A stretch of 64,000 nucleotides of DNA, taken from the NCBI GenBank assembly GCA_029262455.1, contig JAJCZJ010000090.1:62001-126000 (forward strand), in the 5' to 3' direction. Position 1 is the first letter of the stretch, and each line of letters starts with the position of its first letter. Shown here piece by piece: positions 51,478-60,542 of the stretch. Position numbers and translations under genes: made by a program. The notes under the pieces are model-generated. The model searched no databases, was not told the DNA's origin, and saw only the letters and a list, made by a program, of their open reading frames with translations. This DNA comes from Deltaproteobacteria bacterium. GTDB lineage: Bacteria > Desulfobacterota > Binatia > HRBIN30 > CADEER01.

Positions 51478-53898
51478 TCAGAGAACTTCGCCCTGCTCGA
51501 TTCTGGCGTAGAACGGCCCGCGGTTTTCCAGCTCAACGACGTCGCCATCGATCGTGAGGCCGCCGCGGAGCTGGATGTCTTCCGAAGACGAGCCGACCAT
51601 GACGTCGATCTCGCCGGGTTCGACCACAAGGCGGTATTCGCGGTTGAGAAAGGCGAGCTGCCCGACATAGACGTGAAACGTGATGCGCTTCTTCTCCCCG
51701 GGTTGCAGCTCGCATCTCGAAAAGCCGGCGAGTTGCTTGACCGGTCGTGTGACACTGGCTTCACGGTCGCGCAAATACACTTGCACCACTTCTGCACCGG
51801 CGACCTTGCCGGTGTTCGCTACCGTGCAGGAGATCTCCACCGTTTCGTCCGCAATGACCACGGTTTCTGAAATGTCCAGATCTGAGATTTCAAATTTCGT
51901 ATAGCTCACCCCGTGGCCGAACGCGTAGAGCGGGCCCAGCGCGGCGTCGATGTAGCCGTGACCGGCCTCCTCCGAGTATGAGCTCCCGGGCTTGTGCGAT
52001 GCGTAGACGGGGGTGTGGCCCGCACTGCGCGGGAATGTGATCGGCAGTTTGCCGCTTGGATTGAGAGTGCCGATCAGAGCGTCCGCAATGGCTTTCGGGC
52101 CGTGCAACCCTGGACAGCCCGCCCAGATAGTTGCGTTTGCCTGTCGGTCGATGGCGAGAGGACGGCCGCCGAAGAGAATCACCACGGTCGGAGTGCCGCT
52201 CGCGATGATGGCGTCGAGAAGATCGCTCTGGAGTCCCGGGAGTGCGAGTGAAGAACGGTCGCGGCCTTCGCCGCCGGTGGCATGACCGACCCAGCCCGAT
52301 TTCTCCCCGATCGCGCAGATTGCGACATCGGCACCCCTGGACGCCGCGACCGCAGCGTCGATATCGGCGCCGCTGGTGTCGACAACTTCGCATCCGACCG
52401 CATGAGCCGTGGGCTTGTTGCCGCGGCCATTCGACAGCGCAAGTGCCAAGGTGGGCATGTCGGGATAGATCGAACGGACCGCGTTCTCGATCGTCTCGTC
52501 GGGAATGCCGCGATCGCGGGTGCCGAAAATCACTTCTCCGATCGAATCGATGTCGAGAAGGTCGATCTCGACGCCGGCCATGGTTCCGCTCATACCGGCC
52601 GCAATGTAGTGACCGAGCTCGTCGGCCCCGACAGCGGTGTAGCCGGCAAACATCAGCCGCAACGAGTTTGCGAACGGCCCGACGAGCGCCACTTTCTGGG
52701 TATCCGCGGACAGTGGCAGGATGCCGTCGTTGTCGAGCAGGACGAGGGATTGTTCGGTTGCTTCCCGTGCCAGGTCAGACGCCGATTGCGACCCATACAC
52801 GGTGGAGACCTTGGATTCGTCGCAGTAGGGTTCGTCGAAGAGTCCGAGGTGAAACTTTGCCTCGAGGATTCGCGACACTGCGACATCAATGAATTCGACG
52901 TCGGCATGACCTTCCTCGACCGCAGTCGCCAGGTGGCGGAAGCAATTGAGCTCTGGCAACTCCAAGTCCAGACCGGCTTCGAGGGCTTGTAGTGCGGCGT
53001 CTTTCTCGTCGCGTGCGACGTGGTGCTTATCGTAGTTGTTGAGGACGGCACGGTAGTCGGCAACGACGAATCCTTCGAAGCCGAGCTCGATGCGAAGTAG
53101 GTTGGTCAGAACTTCGCGCGAGGCGGCGACGGGAACCCCATCGATCTCGCTGTAGGAATTCATGATCGACATGAGACCCGCCTGGCGGATGGCGGCTTCG
53201 AAGGGCAGCGCAAAGACCTCATAGAGCTCGCGTGGTCCCAAGTGGACGGCGGCCTGGTTGAGGGCTCCTTCGGAGAGACCGTAGCCGACGAAGTGTTTTG
53301 CCGTCGCGATGACTCCGTTGCGCAGATCTTCGCCTTGCAGGCCTTCGACGAACGCCACCCCGAACGCGGCACAGAGCACTGGATCCTCGCCGTAGCTCTC
53401 GTGAACCCGGCCCCAGCGCGCATCTCGTGCGACATCGAGTACGGGGGATAGTGCCTGATGAACTCCGGCGCCGCGCATCTCGCGTCGTGTTACATCCGTC
53501 ATTGCTCGTACGAGCGAAGGTTGCCAGGTCGCGGCGAGATTGATGGCCGTCGGAAACGTCGTCGCCGGCGCGTACATCATCCCGCACAGGGCTTCGTTGT
53601 GAATGATGGTGGGAATACCAAGCCGGGTTTCTTCGATGTGGAATCGTTGGATGGTGTTGCTGGCTGTGGCCAGATCCTCGGGACTCTTGGCGCCGATCAT
53701 CGACGCGCCGGAGATTTGTCCGATGCCGTGGGGAATCAGTTCGCGCATCTTCGTGCCATCCATCTCACCGGTGTTGCCGAGGAGGTGGAAAGGGAAGATG
53801 CCGCCGAGTTGAGCGATCTTCTCGTCGATGGTCATCTGGTTGATGAGGTCGACGACGCGGTCTTCTGCTGGTTGATCGGGGTCTTGGTAAGGGGTCAT
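51478..53898 (-). CDS. glycoside hydrolase family 3 (beta-glucosidase type)
   Basis: An 806-residue GH3 enzyme with the (beta/alpha)8 N-terminal domain, the alpha/beta sandwich and a fibronectin-III-like C-terminal domain. The nucleophile is Asp281 in GFVVADYRAV (where SDW is more common), and the acid/base region is GEKSGWVGHATGGEGRDRS. It would release glucose or xylose from oligosaccharides. I see no signal peptide after the ATG at 53898, so it is probably cytoplasmic or exported by another route. ATG 53898 follows AGAGGGA. Confidence 0.92.
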   Translation of the reverse strand: MTPYQDPDQPAEDRVVDLINQMTIDEKIAQLGGIFPFHLLGNTGEMDGTKMRELIPHGIGQISGASMIGAKSPEDLATASNTIQRFHIEETRLGIPTIIHNEALCGMMYAPATTFPTAINLAATWQPSLVRAMTDVTRREMRGAGVHQALSPVLDVARDARWGRVHESYGEDPVLCAAFGVAFVEGLQGEDLRNGVIATAKHFVGYGLSEGALNQAAVHLGPRELYEVFALPFEAAIRQAGLMSIMNSYSEIDGVPVAASREVLTNLLRIELGFEGFVVADYRAVLNNYDKHHVARDEKDAALQALEAGLDLELPELNCFRHLATAVEEGHADVEFIDVAVSRILEAKFHLGLFDEPYCDESKVSTVYGSQSASDLAREATEQSLVLLDNDGILPLSADTQKVALVGPFANSLRLMFAGYTAVGADELGHYIAAGMSGTMAGVEIDLLDIDSIGEVIFGTRDRGIPDETIENAVRSIYPDMPTLALALSNGRGNKPTAHAVGCEVVDTSGADIDAAVAASRGADVAICAIGEKSGWVGHATGGEGRDRSSLALPGLQSDLLDAIIASGTPTVVILFGGRPLAIDRQANATIWAGCPGLHGPKAIADALIGTLNPSGKLPITFPRSAGHTPVYASHKPGSSYSEEAGHGYIDAALGPLYAFGHGVSYTKFEISDLDISETVVIADETVEISCTVANTGKVAGAEVVQVYLRDREASVTRPVKQLAGFSRCELQPGEKKRITFHVYVGQLAFLNREYRLVVEPGEIDVMVGSSSEDIQLRGGLTIDGDVVELENRGPFYARIEQGEVL

Positions 53899-54104
53899 GC
53901 GTCCCTCTTGGGTCGATCTCTGATTGGGCTTGGCCGCAGGGCTAGAGGAGGACGACAACTCCCGTGGATACTCGAAGTTGTCAACACGCCGAGTTTCTCG
54001 AAGTCGCCGGGGCCGGACCTATGGTTGCACTTCGATCGTCCGGCAGAGCTGTTGAGCGAGGTGCGACGCTTTCTCGGCGACTGATCCGATATCTCAAAAA
54101 CCGA

Positions 54105-54136
54105 AAGAAGCCCGAAGGAAATCCTTCGGGCTTCTT
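54105..54136 (-). terminator. strong intrinsic terminator of the small exported protein gene
   Basis: Perfect 15-bp arms (AAGAAGCCCGAAGGA and its complement) around a 2-nt loop, followed on the minus strand by TCGGTTTTTG. It lies 33 bp after the 54169 stop, in the right direction for that gene. Confidence 0.85.
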
Positions 54137-54168
54137 CTTGATACTAGTTGGTGTTGTGTGACGGGATC

Positions 54169-54801
54169 TTAGTCGACGGCCGTGCGCTGGCCCTGGCGTG
54201 CCCATTCGACAAGGCCGAGGGCTCCGGCGTCGATGCGCGCTCCGGGGCTGGGGCTCAGGTCTTGGCAAATGCCAACCACGACTGGAACCGTATCGTTTAC
54301 TTTGTGCAACGTCGCGCCTGGTCCGTCACCTGCGACCATTCCCGCCGCGGCGCAGGCGTCGCGCCAGGTTCCGGCACCAGTGGCGTTGGAGCGGAAGGTC
54401 GCGTCGTCGCGATAGCACTTCAGGTTACCGTTGTAGCTGATGGACTCGAGCGAGCCGCAAGAGTTTGACAGAAGTACGGCTTCCCCGAGGTCGACTTTGA
54501 CCTTGAGCTGAGCCTTCTTCTCCTCGGCGGTGAAGATGATCAGACTACCGCCGAAACCGTTGACGTCGGCTTCCGCAAGGCAAATTACAAGCTCGGACGC
54601 AGCCAACCCGGTGACGGGCTTGGCCTGCAATTGCAGTGTGCATCCCTTGGACTTAACCTTTGTCTTGACGGTTGTGTTGTTAATGATGCCAGCTGCGCCG
54701 ATATCGACGAGAGTATTCTGTGACTTGTCCTTGGCTCCCGCCCACGCGGTAGACGTCAGGCCGACGGCCAGCGCGGTTGTAATCAGAAGAACCCTACGCA
54801 T
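54169..54801 (-). CDS. small exported protein, unknown function
   Basis: I do not recognise this family. The 210-residue product starts at ATG 54801 after AAGGGGG. It has a signal peptide (VLLITTALAVGLTSTAWA), a central part predicted to be beta-rich with Cys residues (KSKGCTLQLQAKPV, SELVICLAEADVNGFGGS, SNSCGSLESI) and a polar C-terminal third. Its own terminator and a candidate operator upstream suggest an individually regulated, possibly abundant product. A longer frame to 54894 would include the operator. Confidence 0.75.
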   Translation of the reverse strand: MRRVLLITTALAVGLTSTAWAGAKDKSQNTLVDIGAAGIINNTTVKTKVKSKGCTLQLQAKPVTGLAASELVICLAEADVNGFGGSLIIFTAEEKKAQLKVKVDLGEAVLLSNSCGSLESISYNGNLKCYRDDATFRSNATGAGTWRDACAAAGMVAGDGPGATLHKVNDTVPVVVGICQDLSPSPGARIDAGALGLVEWARQGQRTAVD

Positions 54802-55309
54802 GTTGAACCCCCTTCTTCCCTCTCGGGAAAGACGTTGTGGACCGCTGCCAAAATTGTGTACAAACGGTCGTTTGCGACTAATTTTACCGAGCATGGCTAA
54901 GTTTCGATAGTGCTGTCAAGAGATTTTGCATGAACCATCGTTCACTAGATCGCTTTCCCCGGTGGCGTTCTTCAGCGTGGCGGTCCGAACACGCGACCCT
55001 GGGTGCGACCCTGGGAACATCTTGACTGGTCTCTAGAGCCTGGAAAATTCAGAAGATTGAAGCGCCCGCAGATTCAAGCAGTCCAGTTCCGTTGAGCCTT
55101 TTGCCAGATTCGGAAATTGACACAGTGTCGACTCTGCACAACTCGGAGTACACGTCGTTAGCCCTGGTGTCACAACGGCTTTCGACAGGAAGCGCTTCCA
55201 GTCCATGAATAATTCGGGTTAGGACCACACGGTTGTTGCGGGCACGGGCGTTGACCGAACGCGGGGATGACCTCTAGTGTCTCGGGATTGAGTTTGGGAT
55301 GGAGGGGAT
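54802..55309. other. 508-bp divergent intergenic region
   Basis: The gap separates the small exported protein gene from the pectinacetylesterase-like gene. It holds the inverted repeat at 54861-54874 and a 12-bp direct repeat (GCGACCCTGGGT/GCGACCCTGGGA) near 54997-55020. I see no RNA gene. Confidence 0.6.
54861..54874. promoter_or_regulatory. inverted repeat CAAACG-GT-CGTTTG, operator candidate
   Basis: Six-base arms with a 2-bp spacer, 60 bp upstream of the start at 54801. The pattern resembles operators of TetR-family repressors. No regulator gene is next to it. Confidence 0.45.
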
Positions 55310-57160
55310 ATGATCAGAGTGTCGCGATACACTCCTTTGGCTGCCGTGTTGGCGTTGTCCATGGCTTCGTGTGGAAGTGACGATGGGGGTGGCGGCGCTG
55401 GTCGAGTTGCCTCCAGTGCGACGACGCAATGTGGAGCGGAAAAGCTCGAGGCAGCAGCGGAGTTCTGTCTGGCGCTGTTCTCGCCGGACGCTGGCAGTGG
55501 GCGCGCTGAATTCGATGCGGCTTGGGGCAGGGCCGAAGCCAAGGCTAGCGCGGCTGGGCTCGGTTGCTCGGACCTGGCTCTAACGTCTGATCAGGCGACC
55601 GATATTTTGGGTGCCGCCCGGGACAACGTGCAGCAGGCCGTCGTCGGTGCAGGTGGCCCGGCAGCGGGTGAGTGTACGGCGAACGTTGTCGCCGCGGCGG
55701 GGACGATCTGTGACGAAATGTTGAAGGCGGAAGGCGGATTCCTGCGCCAGCTACCGGATGGCTCTGCCGACAGCGAGCGAGGTCGGAAGCGCGAAGGCTC
55801 GCGCATCCGATTCTTAGAGAGTTCCGACCGCGCGCTGGGAACGGCCTGCGTTAGCGGCGGCGCTGCCGAAGCCCGTTTGGTTTCGAATGCTGCGCGCGTT
55901 GAGATGGATCGTGTGGTCGACGAGCTGGCGGCGGCGGTCCTTTCCGCCTTCAATCTCGGTACGACAGGCTACGTTACAGTCTCGCCGACCGGTTCTGTGG
56001 ACTACCAAGGGCAGACTCTGACGGCACAGTGCATCGATGGGTCGCCTTACCACTTCTTTGCGAAACGCGGCACGGTGAACAAGTTGGTCATGTACTACCA
56101 GGGTGGCGGTGCTTGTTGGGAAAAATTGACCTGCGGCGTTCCGGTCTGTGACGACAACGTCGATCCGAACGGCAACGACAATCCGAATAATTTCTCCACC
56201 GGTTTTACGGACATTTCCACGCCGGGGCCTCCGGCGCCGCCAAACCTAAACCCTTTCAAGGATTGGCACGCTGTGTACGTGTCTTACTGTAGCTGCGACA
56301 TTCACTTTGGCGATGCTGCGCAAGATTATGTGAACAGTCCCGACGATACGGCGCCGCTACATGTCGAGCACCGCGGGTATCACAACGCCCGCGTTGCCGA
56401 GAAGTGGGCGCGCGAGCATTTTATTGCGCCGGAAGATGTCTTCGTAACTGGATCGAGTGCCGGTGCTTACGGTGCTTGGTTCCACGCACCGCTGCTTCAC
56501 GACGCGTTCCCGGCGTCGCAATTTCACGTGCTCGCCGATGCAGGCAATGGTGTGATCACGAACCAGTTTCTCAACGACTTTTTCCCGAACTGGAATTTTG
56601 ACGGGAACTTGCCCGACGATATTCCCGAGATCCGTCAGGTCCTCGACGATGACCTCGGCATTGTTGGCTACACGGAGGTCGTGGCAAAACAGTTTCCGAA
56701 CACGAACTGGGCTCACTACTCGACAGCGTTTGACGGCGGTAGCGGCGGGCAGACAGGCTTCTACAACTTGATGCTGAACGACAACAACCCGCTCGATGCT
56801 TTGACCTGGTGGGAAGGCAGCTGTCAGTTCAACGAAGTGATGCGCGATCAAGTGATGGAGACGCACGCGGCGGTTCCGAACAACTACCGGTATTACATCG
56901 GAACCGGGTCGCGTCACACGATGTGGGGCAGTGACAAGGTGTATGACGACGTGACCGGTGATGTGCCGACGATCGTGAGTTGGGTGAATGCCATGTTGGA
57001 CAGCGATGCGCGCTCGGTGAGTCCGGACTGGGTCAACGTAGAGTGTGAGGACTGTGGCTTGCTCCTGCCTGGCGATCCGGCACCCGACCCGCTCGAGCCT
57101 CCTTTTATGACGCGGGTGAACGAAGTGGGCGAGGAAGAGGTCGCGATCGTTTGCGAATGA
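55310..57160 (+). CDS. pectinacetylesterase-family lipoprotein
   Basis: A 616-residue lipoprotein (lipobox LSMASC, Cys21). The first 220 residues are helical with several Cys and no recognised domain; the rest is an alpha/beta hydrolase of the PAE/Notum family: QGGGACW as oxyanion loop, Ser383 in VTGSSAGAYGAW as nucleophile, and a late His in GSRHTMW. It would remove acetyl groups from carbohydrate or palmitoyl groups from protein. Start ATG 55310 follows GGAGGGG. It lies upstream of the convergent sulfatase. Confidence 0.87.
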   Translation: MIRVSRYTPLAAVLALSMASCGSDDGGGGAGRVASSATTQCGAEKLEAAAEFCLALFSPDAGSGRAEFDAAWGRAEAKASAAGLGCSDLALTSDQATDILGAARDNVQQAVVGAGGPAAGECTANVVAAAGTICDEMLKAEGGFLRQLPDGSADSERGRKREGSRIRFLESSDRALGTACVSGGAAEARLVSNAARVEMDRVVDELAAAVLSAFNLGTTGYVTVSPTGSVDYQGQTLTAQCIDGSPYHFFAKRGTVNKLVMYYQGGGACWEKLTCGVPVCDDNVDPNGNDNPNNFSTGFTDISTPGPPAPPNLNPFKDWHAVYVSYCSCDIHFGDAAQDYVNSPDDTAPLHVEHRGYHNARVAEKWAREHFIAPEDVFVTGSSAGAYGAWFHAPLLHDAFPASQFHVLADAGNGVITNQFLNDFFPNWNFDGNLPDDIPEIRQVLDDDLGIVGYTEVVAKQFPNTNWAHYSTAFDGGSGGQTGFYNLMLNDNNPLDALTWWEGSCQFNEVMRDQVMETHAAVPNNYRYYIGTGSRHTMWGSDKVYDDVTGDVPTIVSWVNAMLDSDARSVSPDWVNVECEDCGLLLPGDPAPDPLEPPFMTRVNEVGEEEVAIVCE

Positions 57161-57239
57161 AGGTTAGCAGCCCTTGTGGGGGGCATCCGCGCCGGGTGTC
57201 TCCCACAGGAAAACACTACTCAACTGTCCCTTGTGCGTG

Positions 57240-58937
57240 TCAGCGCACGCGCCGCTCTGTGACCTCGCTTTCGGCCCATCCGTAGCGGATCGCCTTGGCA
57301 GTGATTTTGGCTCCGGCTTTGGCTTTAAAAGGACCGGTGTACAGGTTCCAGTCGGAAACCGCTCCGGCGCCGTTGATGCGGTAGCCAATCGATGCGCCGT
57401 CCGTCGGACACTCGATGGTGACTCTCGAATTCTCGCTCTTGATGGTCGGCGCTGCCGTCGTTGGTTGCTGCCAATTCGGCCAGAAACGTTGCACCATCTC
57501 TGCTTCGGGCGCCTCGCTCCAATCTTCCACGTGTGTCAGCCACTCGTCGCTGGCTCCCCGCATGCGCGCCAGCGTTGCTGCGTACGCGGGGTCGGTCGCC
57601 AGGTTCTTCACTTCGTCAGGGTCCTCCACGGTGTCGTAGAGTTCCTCGCGCGGCCTAGTGGCCTCGAACCAGAGAGCGGTGGCTCCTTCGAGCTTGCTGG
57701 ACTCGTGCAGCTCCCAAAGCTCACCCATCATTTCCAGGTTGTCGCGAAACGCAAGCTTCTGGGCTCCGGGCGTATCGGGGTGATAGTTGCGAATGTACTT
57801 GAAGCGGTTGTCTCGTACGGCGCGGGCGCGGTCGCGGATGGAGTCAATGCGGTCTCGTGAAGCGTAGACATAACGTCTCTCCGGTGCGCGTTGATCGCCG
57901 GCAAACACTCTTCCGTGCATCCACAGCGGGGGCTCGACGCCAGCCAGGGATAGGATCGTGCTGCTCAGGTCGATGAAGGAGACGAGGCGATTGTCGATCG
58001 TGCCCGGTTGCGCGTCGGCCGGTTCGAACCTTTCCGGCCAGCGAATCACCATCGGCACTTTGAGCCCTGAATCGTAGAGAGTCCTTTTGGCCCGGGGTAA
58101 CCCGTCGCCATGGTCGGTCGTCCAAATGACGATCGTAGAGTCGGCGAGTCCTTCGCGTTCGAGATAGCTCAGCACCGCACCGATCTCTTTGTCCATGATC
58201 TCGATGTTCCAATACTGGCGCGCGATCGTGCGGCGAACGATGTCGGTGTCCGGGTAGTAGGCCGGCACCCGAACAGCTTCAGGCGTCACGACACCTTGCG
58301 TCGAGCTACCGTAGCGAAACCAACGCATGGCCCCCATGATTGCCCGTGTCGGGTTGAGAGTGAATCCGGCGGGGAAGAGACCGCTCTCGTGCGTAACACC
58401 GAAGTTCACCTGGGCGTAGAACGGACGATCTTTTGGGCGATCCTTCCAGTCGGCGAAGACGCCGTAGTCGTCCCATATGGTGAACGGACCGCCGGTCATC
58501 GGACCGCCGATTTGGTAGTCGAGCTTGCCGTCGCTGATCGTGTAGTAGCCTGCGGCCCGCAAAAGTTCGGCGAACGCTTTTACGTACGGCGGCGGCACAG
58601 CCTCGTAGCCATCGACTCCGGCTTCGGGATTGTCACGGCCGTAGCTGGAGGCCCGCATGTGTTGTCCGCCCATGGCGATCTGATGCATGCCGGTGAGTAG
58701 CGCTGCGCGGCTCGGGGCGCATACGCCGGCGGTGGTGAAGGTGTTTGGATAGCGGATCCCCTGGCGCGCGAGTCGGTCGATGTTGGGCGTGACTGCGACT
58801 TCGTCGCCGAACGCCCGTACGCGCGGGCTCATGTCTTCGGCGACCAACAACAGGATGTTTGGGCGATCGTCGGCGCTAGCACCGGTCGCGGTGAAGAAGC
58901 CGAGAATCACGAGAAGTGTGATCGAGTGTCGAGTCAT
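57240..58937 (-). CDS. sulfatase with C-terminal beta domain
   Basis: A 565-residue exported sulfatase. A signal peptide (LLVILGFFTATGASA) precedes the catalytic domain with metal residues in LLVAEDMSP and the formylglycine site Cys73 in CAPSRAAL (C-x-P-S-R, modified by a formylglycine-generating enzyme not seen here). The domain continues with TTDHGDGLPRAK, then a C-terminal part (residues about 490-565, ECPTDGASIGYRIN, LYTGPF) like the C-terminal beta module of chitobiase/hexosaminidase, possibly for sugar binding. It would hydrolyse a sulfate ester. ATG 58937. Confidence 0.9.
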   Translation of the reverse strand: MTRHSITLLVILGFFTATGASADDRPNILLLVAEDMSPRVRAFGDEVAVTPNIDRLARQGIRYPNTFTTAGVCAPSRAALLTGMHQIAMGGQHMRASSYGRDNPEAGVDGYEAVPPPYVKAFAELLRAAGYYTISDGKLDYQIGGPMTGGPFTIWDDYGVFADWKDRPKDRPFYAQVNFGVTHESGLFPAGFTLNPTRAIMGAMRWFRYGSSTQGVVTPEAVRVPAYYPDTDIVRRTIARQYWNIEIMDKEIGAVLSYLEREGLADSTIVIWTTDHGDGLPRAKRTLYDSGLKVPMVIRWPERFEPADAQPGTIDNRLVSFIDLSSTILSLAGVEPPLWMHGRVFAGDQRAPERRYVYASRDRIDSIRDRARAVRDNRFKYIRNYHPDTPGAQKLAFRDNLEMMGELWELHESSKLEGATALWFEATRPREELYDTVEDPDEVKNLATDPAYAATLARMRGASDEWLTHVEDWSEAPEAEMVQRFWPNWQQPTTAAPTIKSENSRVTIECPTDGASIGYRINGAGAVSDWNLYTGPFKAKAGAKITAKAIRYGWAESEVTERRVR

Positions 58938-59054
58938 CTCTGGGGTTCCGTTTCGTGCTTTGGTGGTTGCATTATCGCATCCGGAGCTGCTTGTGGAGTG
59001 TCGGCGAATTGAGTACGGCAACCCCTGCGCGAATCAGCAGGAGCCGGAGGAAAA

Positions 59055-59810
59055 ATGAAGCTGGATGGAATCGAGGGCAAGGTAGCCATCGTTACGGGAG
59101 CCGGTGGCGGCATTGGCGAGGCCTACGCGAAGGGTTTGTCCGCTCAAGGAGCGAAGGTCGTGGTCGCCGAAATCGCTGTCGAGAACGGTCGCCGCGTGGC
59201 CAACGAAATTGCCTCGGCGGGCGGCGAGACGTTGTTCGTGGAGGTTGATGTCAGCTCAGAAGAATCGACGCAGGCAATGGCCAAGGCCGTGACCGACCAC
59301 TTCGGCGGCATCGATTTTCTCGTCAACAACGCTGCAATTTTTGGCACGATGAAAAACGAGTCGATGCTGAAAGTCGATTGGGCGTACTACCAGAAGTTCA
59401 TGGACGTCAATATGAACGGCGCCTTGCTCTGCACGCGTGCGTGTTACCGGTCGATGCAGTCGCGCGGTGGCGGTGCAATCGTGAATCAGTCGTCGACCGC
59501 GGCATGGATGGGGATCGGCTACTATGGTGTTGCAAAGCACGCCATCAACGGGCTGACGCATTCGTTGGCGAATGAGCTCGGCCATCGCGGGATCCGGGTC
59601 AACGCGATTGCCCCCGGGCCGACCGAAACGGCTGCTATGCGGACGCAGGCGGGCGACTACGCGAATGAAATGATCAAGCAATTTCCTCTGTCGCGTCTCG
59701 GCCAGCCGGCGGACATGGTCGATGTCTGTCTCTTCCTGCTGTCGGACAATGCTTCGTGGATGACAGCGCAGGTGATCAACGTAGACGGCGGTCAGATCGC
59801 GCGGCTGTAG
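59055..59810 (+). CDS. short-chain dehydrogenase/reductase
   Basis: A 251-residue classical SDR. The motifs VTGAGGGIGEAYAKG, NNAAIFG, Ser in NQSSTAAW and Tyr-x3-Lys (YYGVAKHAING) are all intact, and the end motif DGGQIARL is standard. It would oxidise a hydroxyl group with NAD(P)+; substrate unknown, but family relatives act on cyclic alcohols, hydroxyacyl compounds and steroids. ATG 59055 follows GGAGGAAAA. Confidence 0.93.
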   Translation: MKLDGIEGKVAIVTGAGGGIGEAYAKGLSAQGAKVVVAEIAVENGRRVANEIASAGGETLFVEVDVSSEESTQAMAKAVTDHFGGIDFLVNNAAIFGTMKNESMLKVDWAYYQKFMDVNMNGALLCTRACYRSMQSRGGGAIVNQSSTAAWMGIGYYGVAKHAINGLTHSLANELGHRGIRVNAIAPGPTETAAMRTQAGDYANEMIKQFPLSRLGQPADMVDVCLFLLSDNASWMTAQVINVDGGQIARL

Positions 59811-59839
59811 AAGAGTCCTCAACGTCCCCGAGTGTGCGG

Positions 59840-60415
59840 CTAGTCGGACTCGTAGTACGCCTTCATGTTCGCCGTGATGGTGCGGATGCGGCTACGGATC
59901 GCGCCGCCAATGAGCGGATGCATGGCGCGGCCGAACCAACCGCCGCGGATGGCGTAACTCAAGGAAAGGGTAGCCCTCGTCGCAGAACCGGAGTTGGCCG
60001 GTTCGATGTGGTAGCGGAAGAACGCGTTGGCGAGGGGGAAGTTCGGGCCGTTTTCTCCGTCGTGCAGGCGAATAAGAAACCCCGCACCGTCGGTCCATTC
60101 TACGACGGTTTCATCAAAGCCGTCGTCGTCTCCCTGGTAGACGCGGCGGCTGGCGCCGAGGCCCTCGGTTGCGTCCGTGGTGATCTCGACGCGGCTGAGG
60201 CCCGGGACGTATCTGTCGGCAGCGGTCAGATCGCGCAGCTTCGCCCAGGCATCGTCTAAGGGAAGGTTGATGACCTCCGACGCAGAGGCGATGTGAGGTA
60301 GATCCCGATCCGGAGTGGGTAATTCTTCGGCGAGCGCCATAGCAGACAGGAACGTTAGCAGAATGCCAATGACGCCCAAAGGTTGTCGCCCCCGCGAATA
60401 GTGGCGGGGCTTCAT
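59840..60415 (-). CDS. exported SRPBCC-superfamily protein
   Basis: A 191-residue protein with a signal peptide (LGVIGILLTFLSAMALA) and a SRPBCC/START-type domain (SEVINLPLDDAWAKLRDLT, VYQGDDDGF, LSLSYAIRGGWFG), likely binding a hydrophobic ligand outside the cytoplasm. ATG 60415 gives a clear signal peptide; ATG 60460 is possible. It is convergent with the SDR gene and divergent from the DsbA-like gene. Confidence 0.8.
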   Translation of the reverse strand: MKPRHYSRGRQPLGVIGILLTFLSAMALAEELPTPDRDLPHIASASEVINLPLDDAWAKLRDLTAADRYVPGLSRVEITTDATEGLGASRRVYQGDDDGFDETVVEWTDGAGFLIRLHDGENGPNFPLANAFFRYHIEPANSGSATRATLSLSYAIRGGWFGRAMHPLIGGAIRSRIRTITANMKAYYESD

Positions 60416-60542
60416 GACGCGGCGAGTCGGACCCGTTGATTTGTGCACTGACTGTGTCATTGAGTCATCCGATGGCTGGCTCGCAGAAAGCTATTCCCGT
60501 AGACGGTCGCGCGCAACGCTCGTGGCGCAGCCGGCAGCGCCT

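Noticed and set aside
55113-55145. TTGACA-type promoter upstream of the pectinacetylesterase gene
   Set aside because: No acceptable -10 element lies 16-18 bp downstream.
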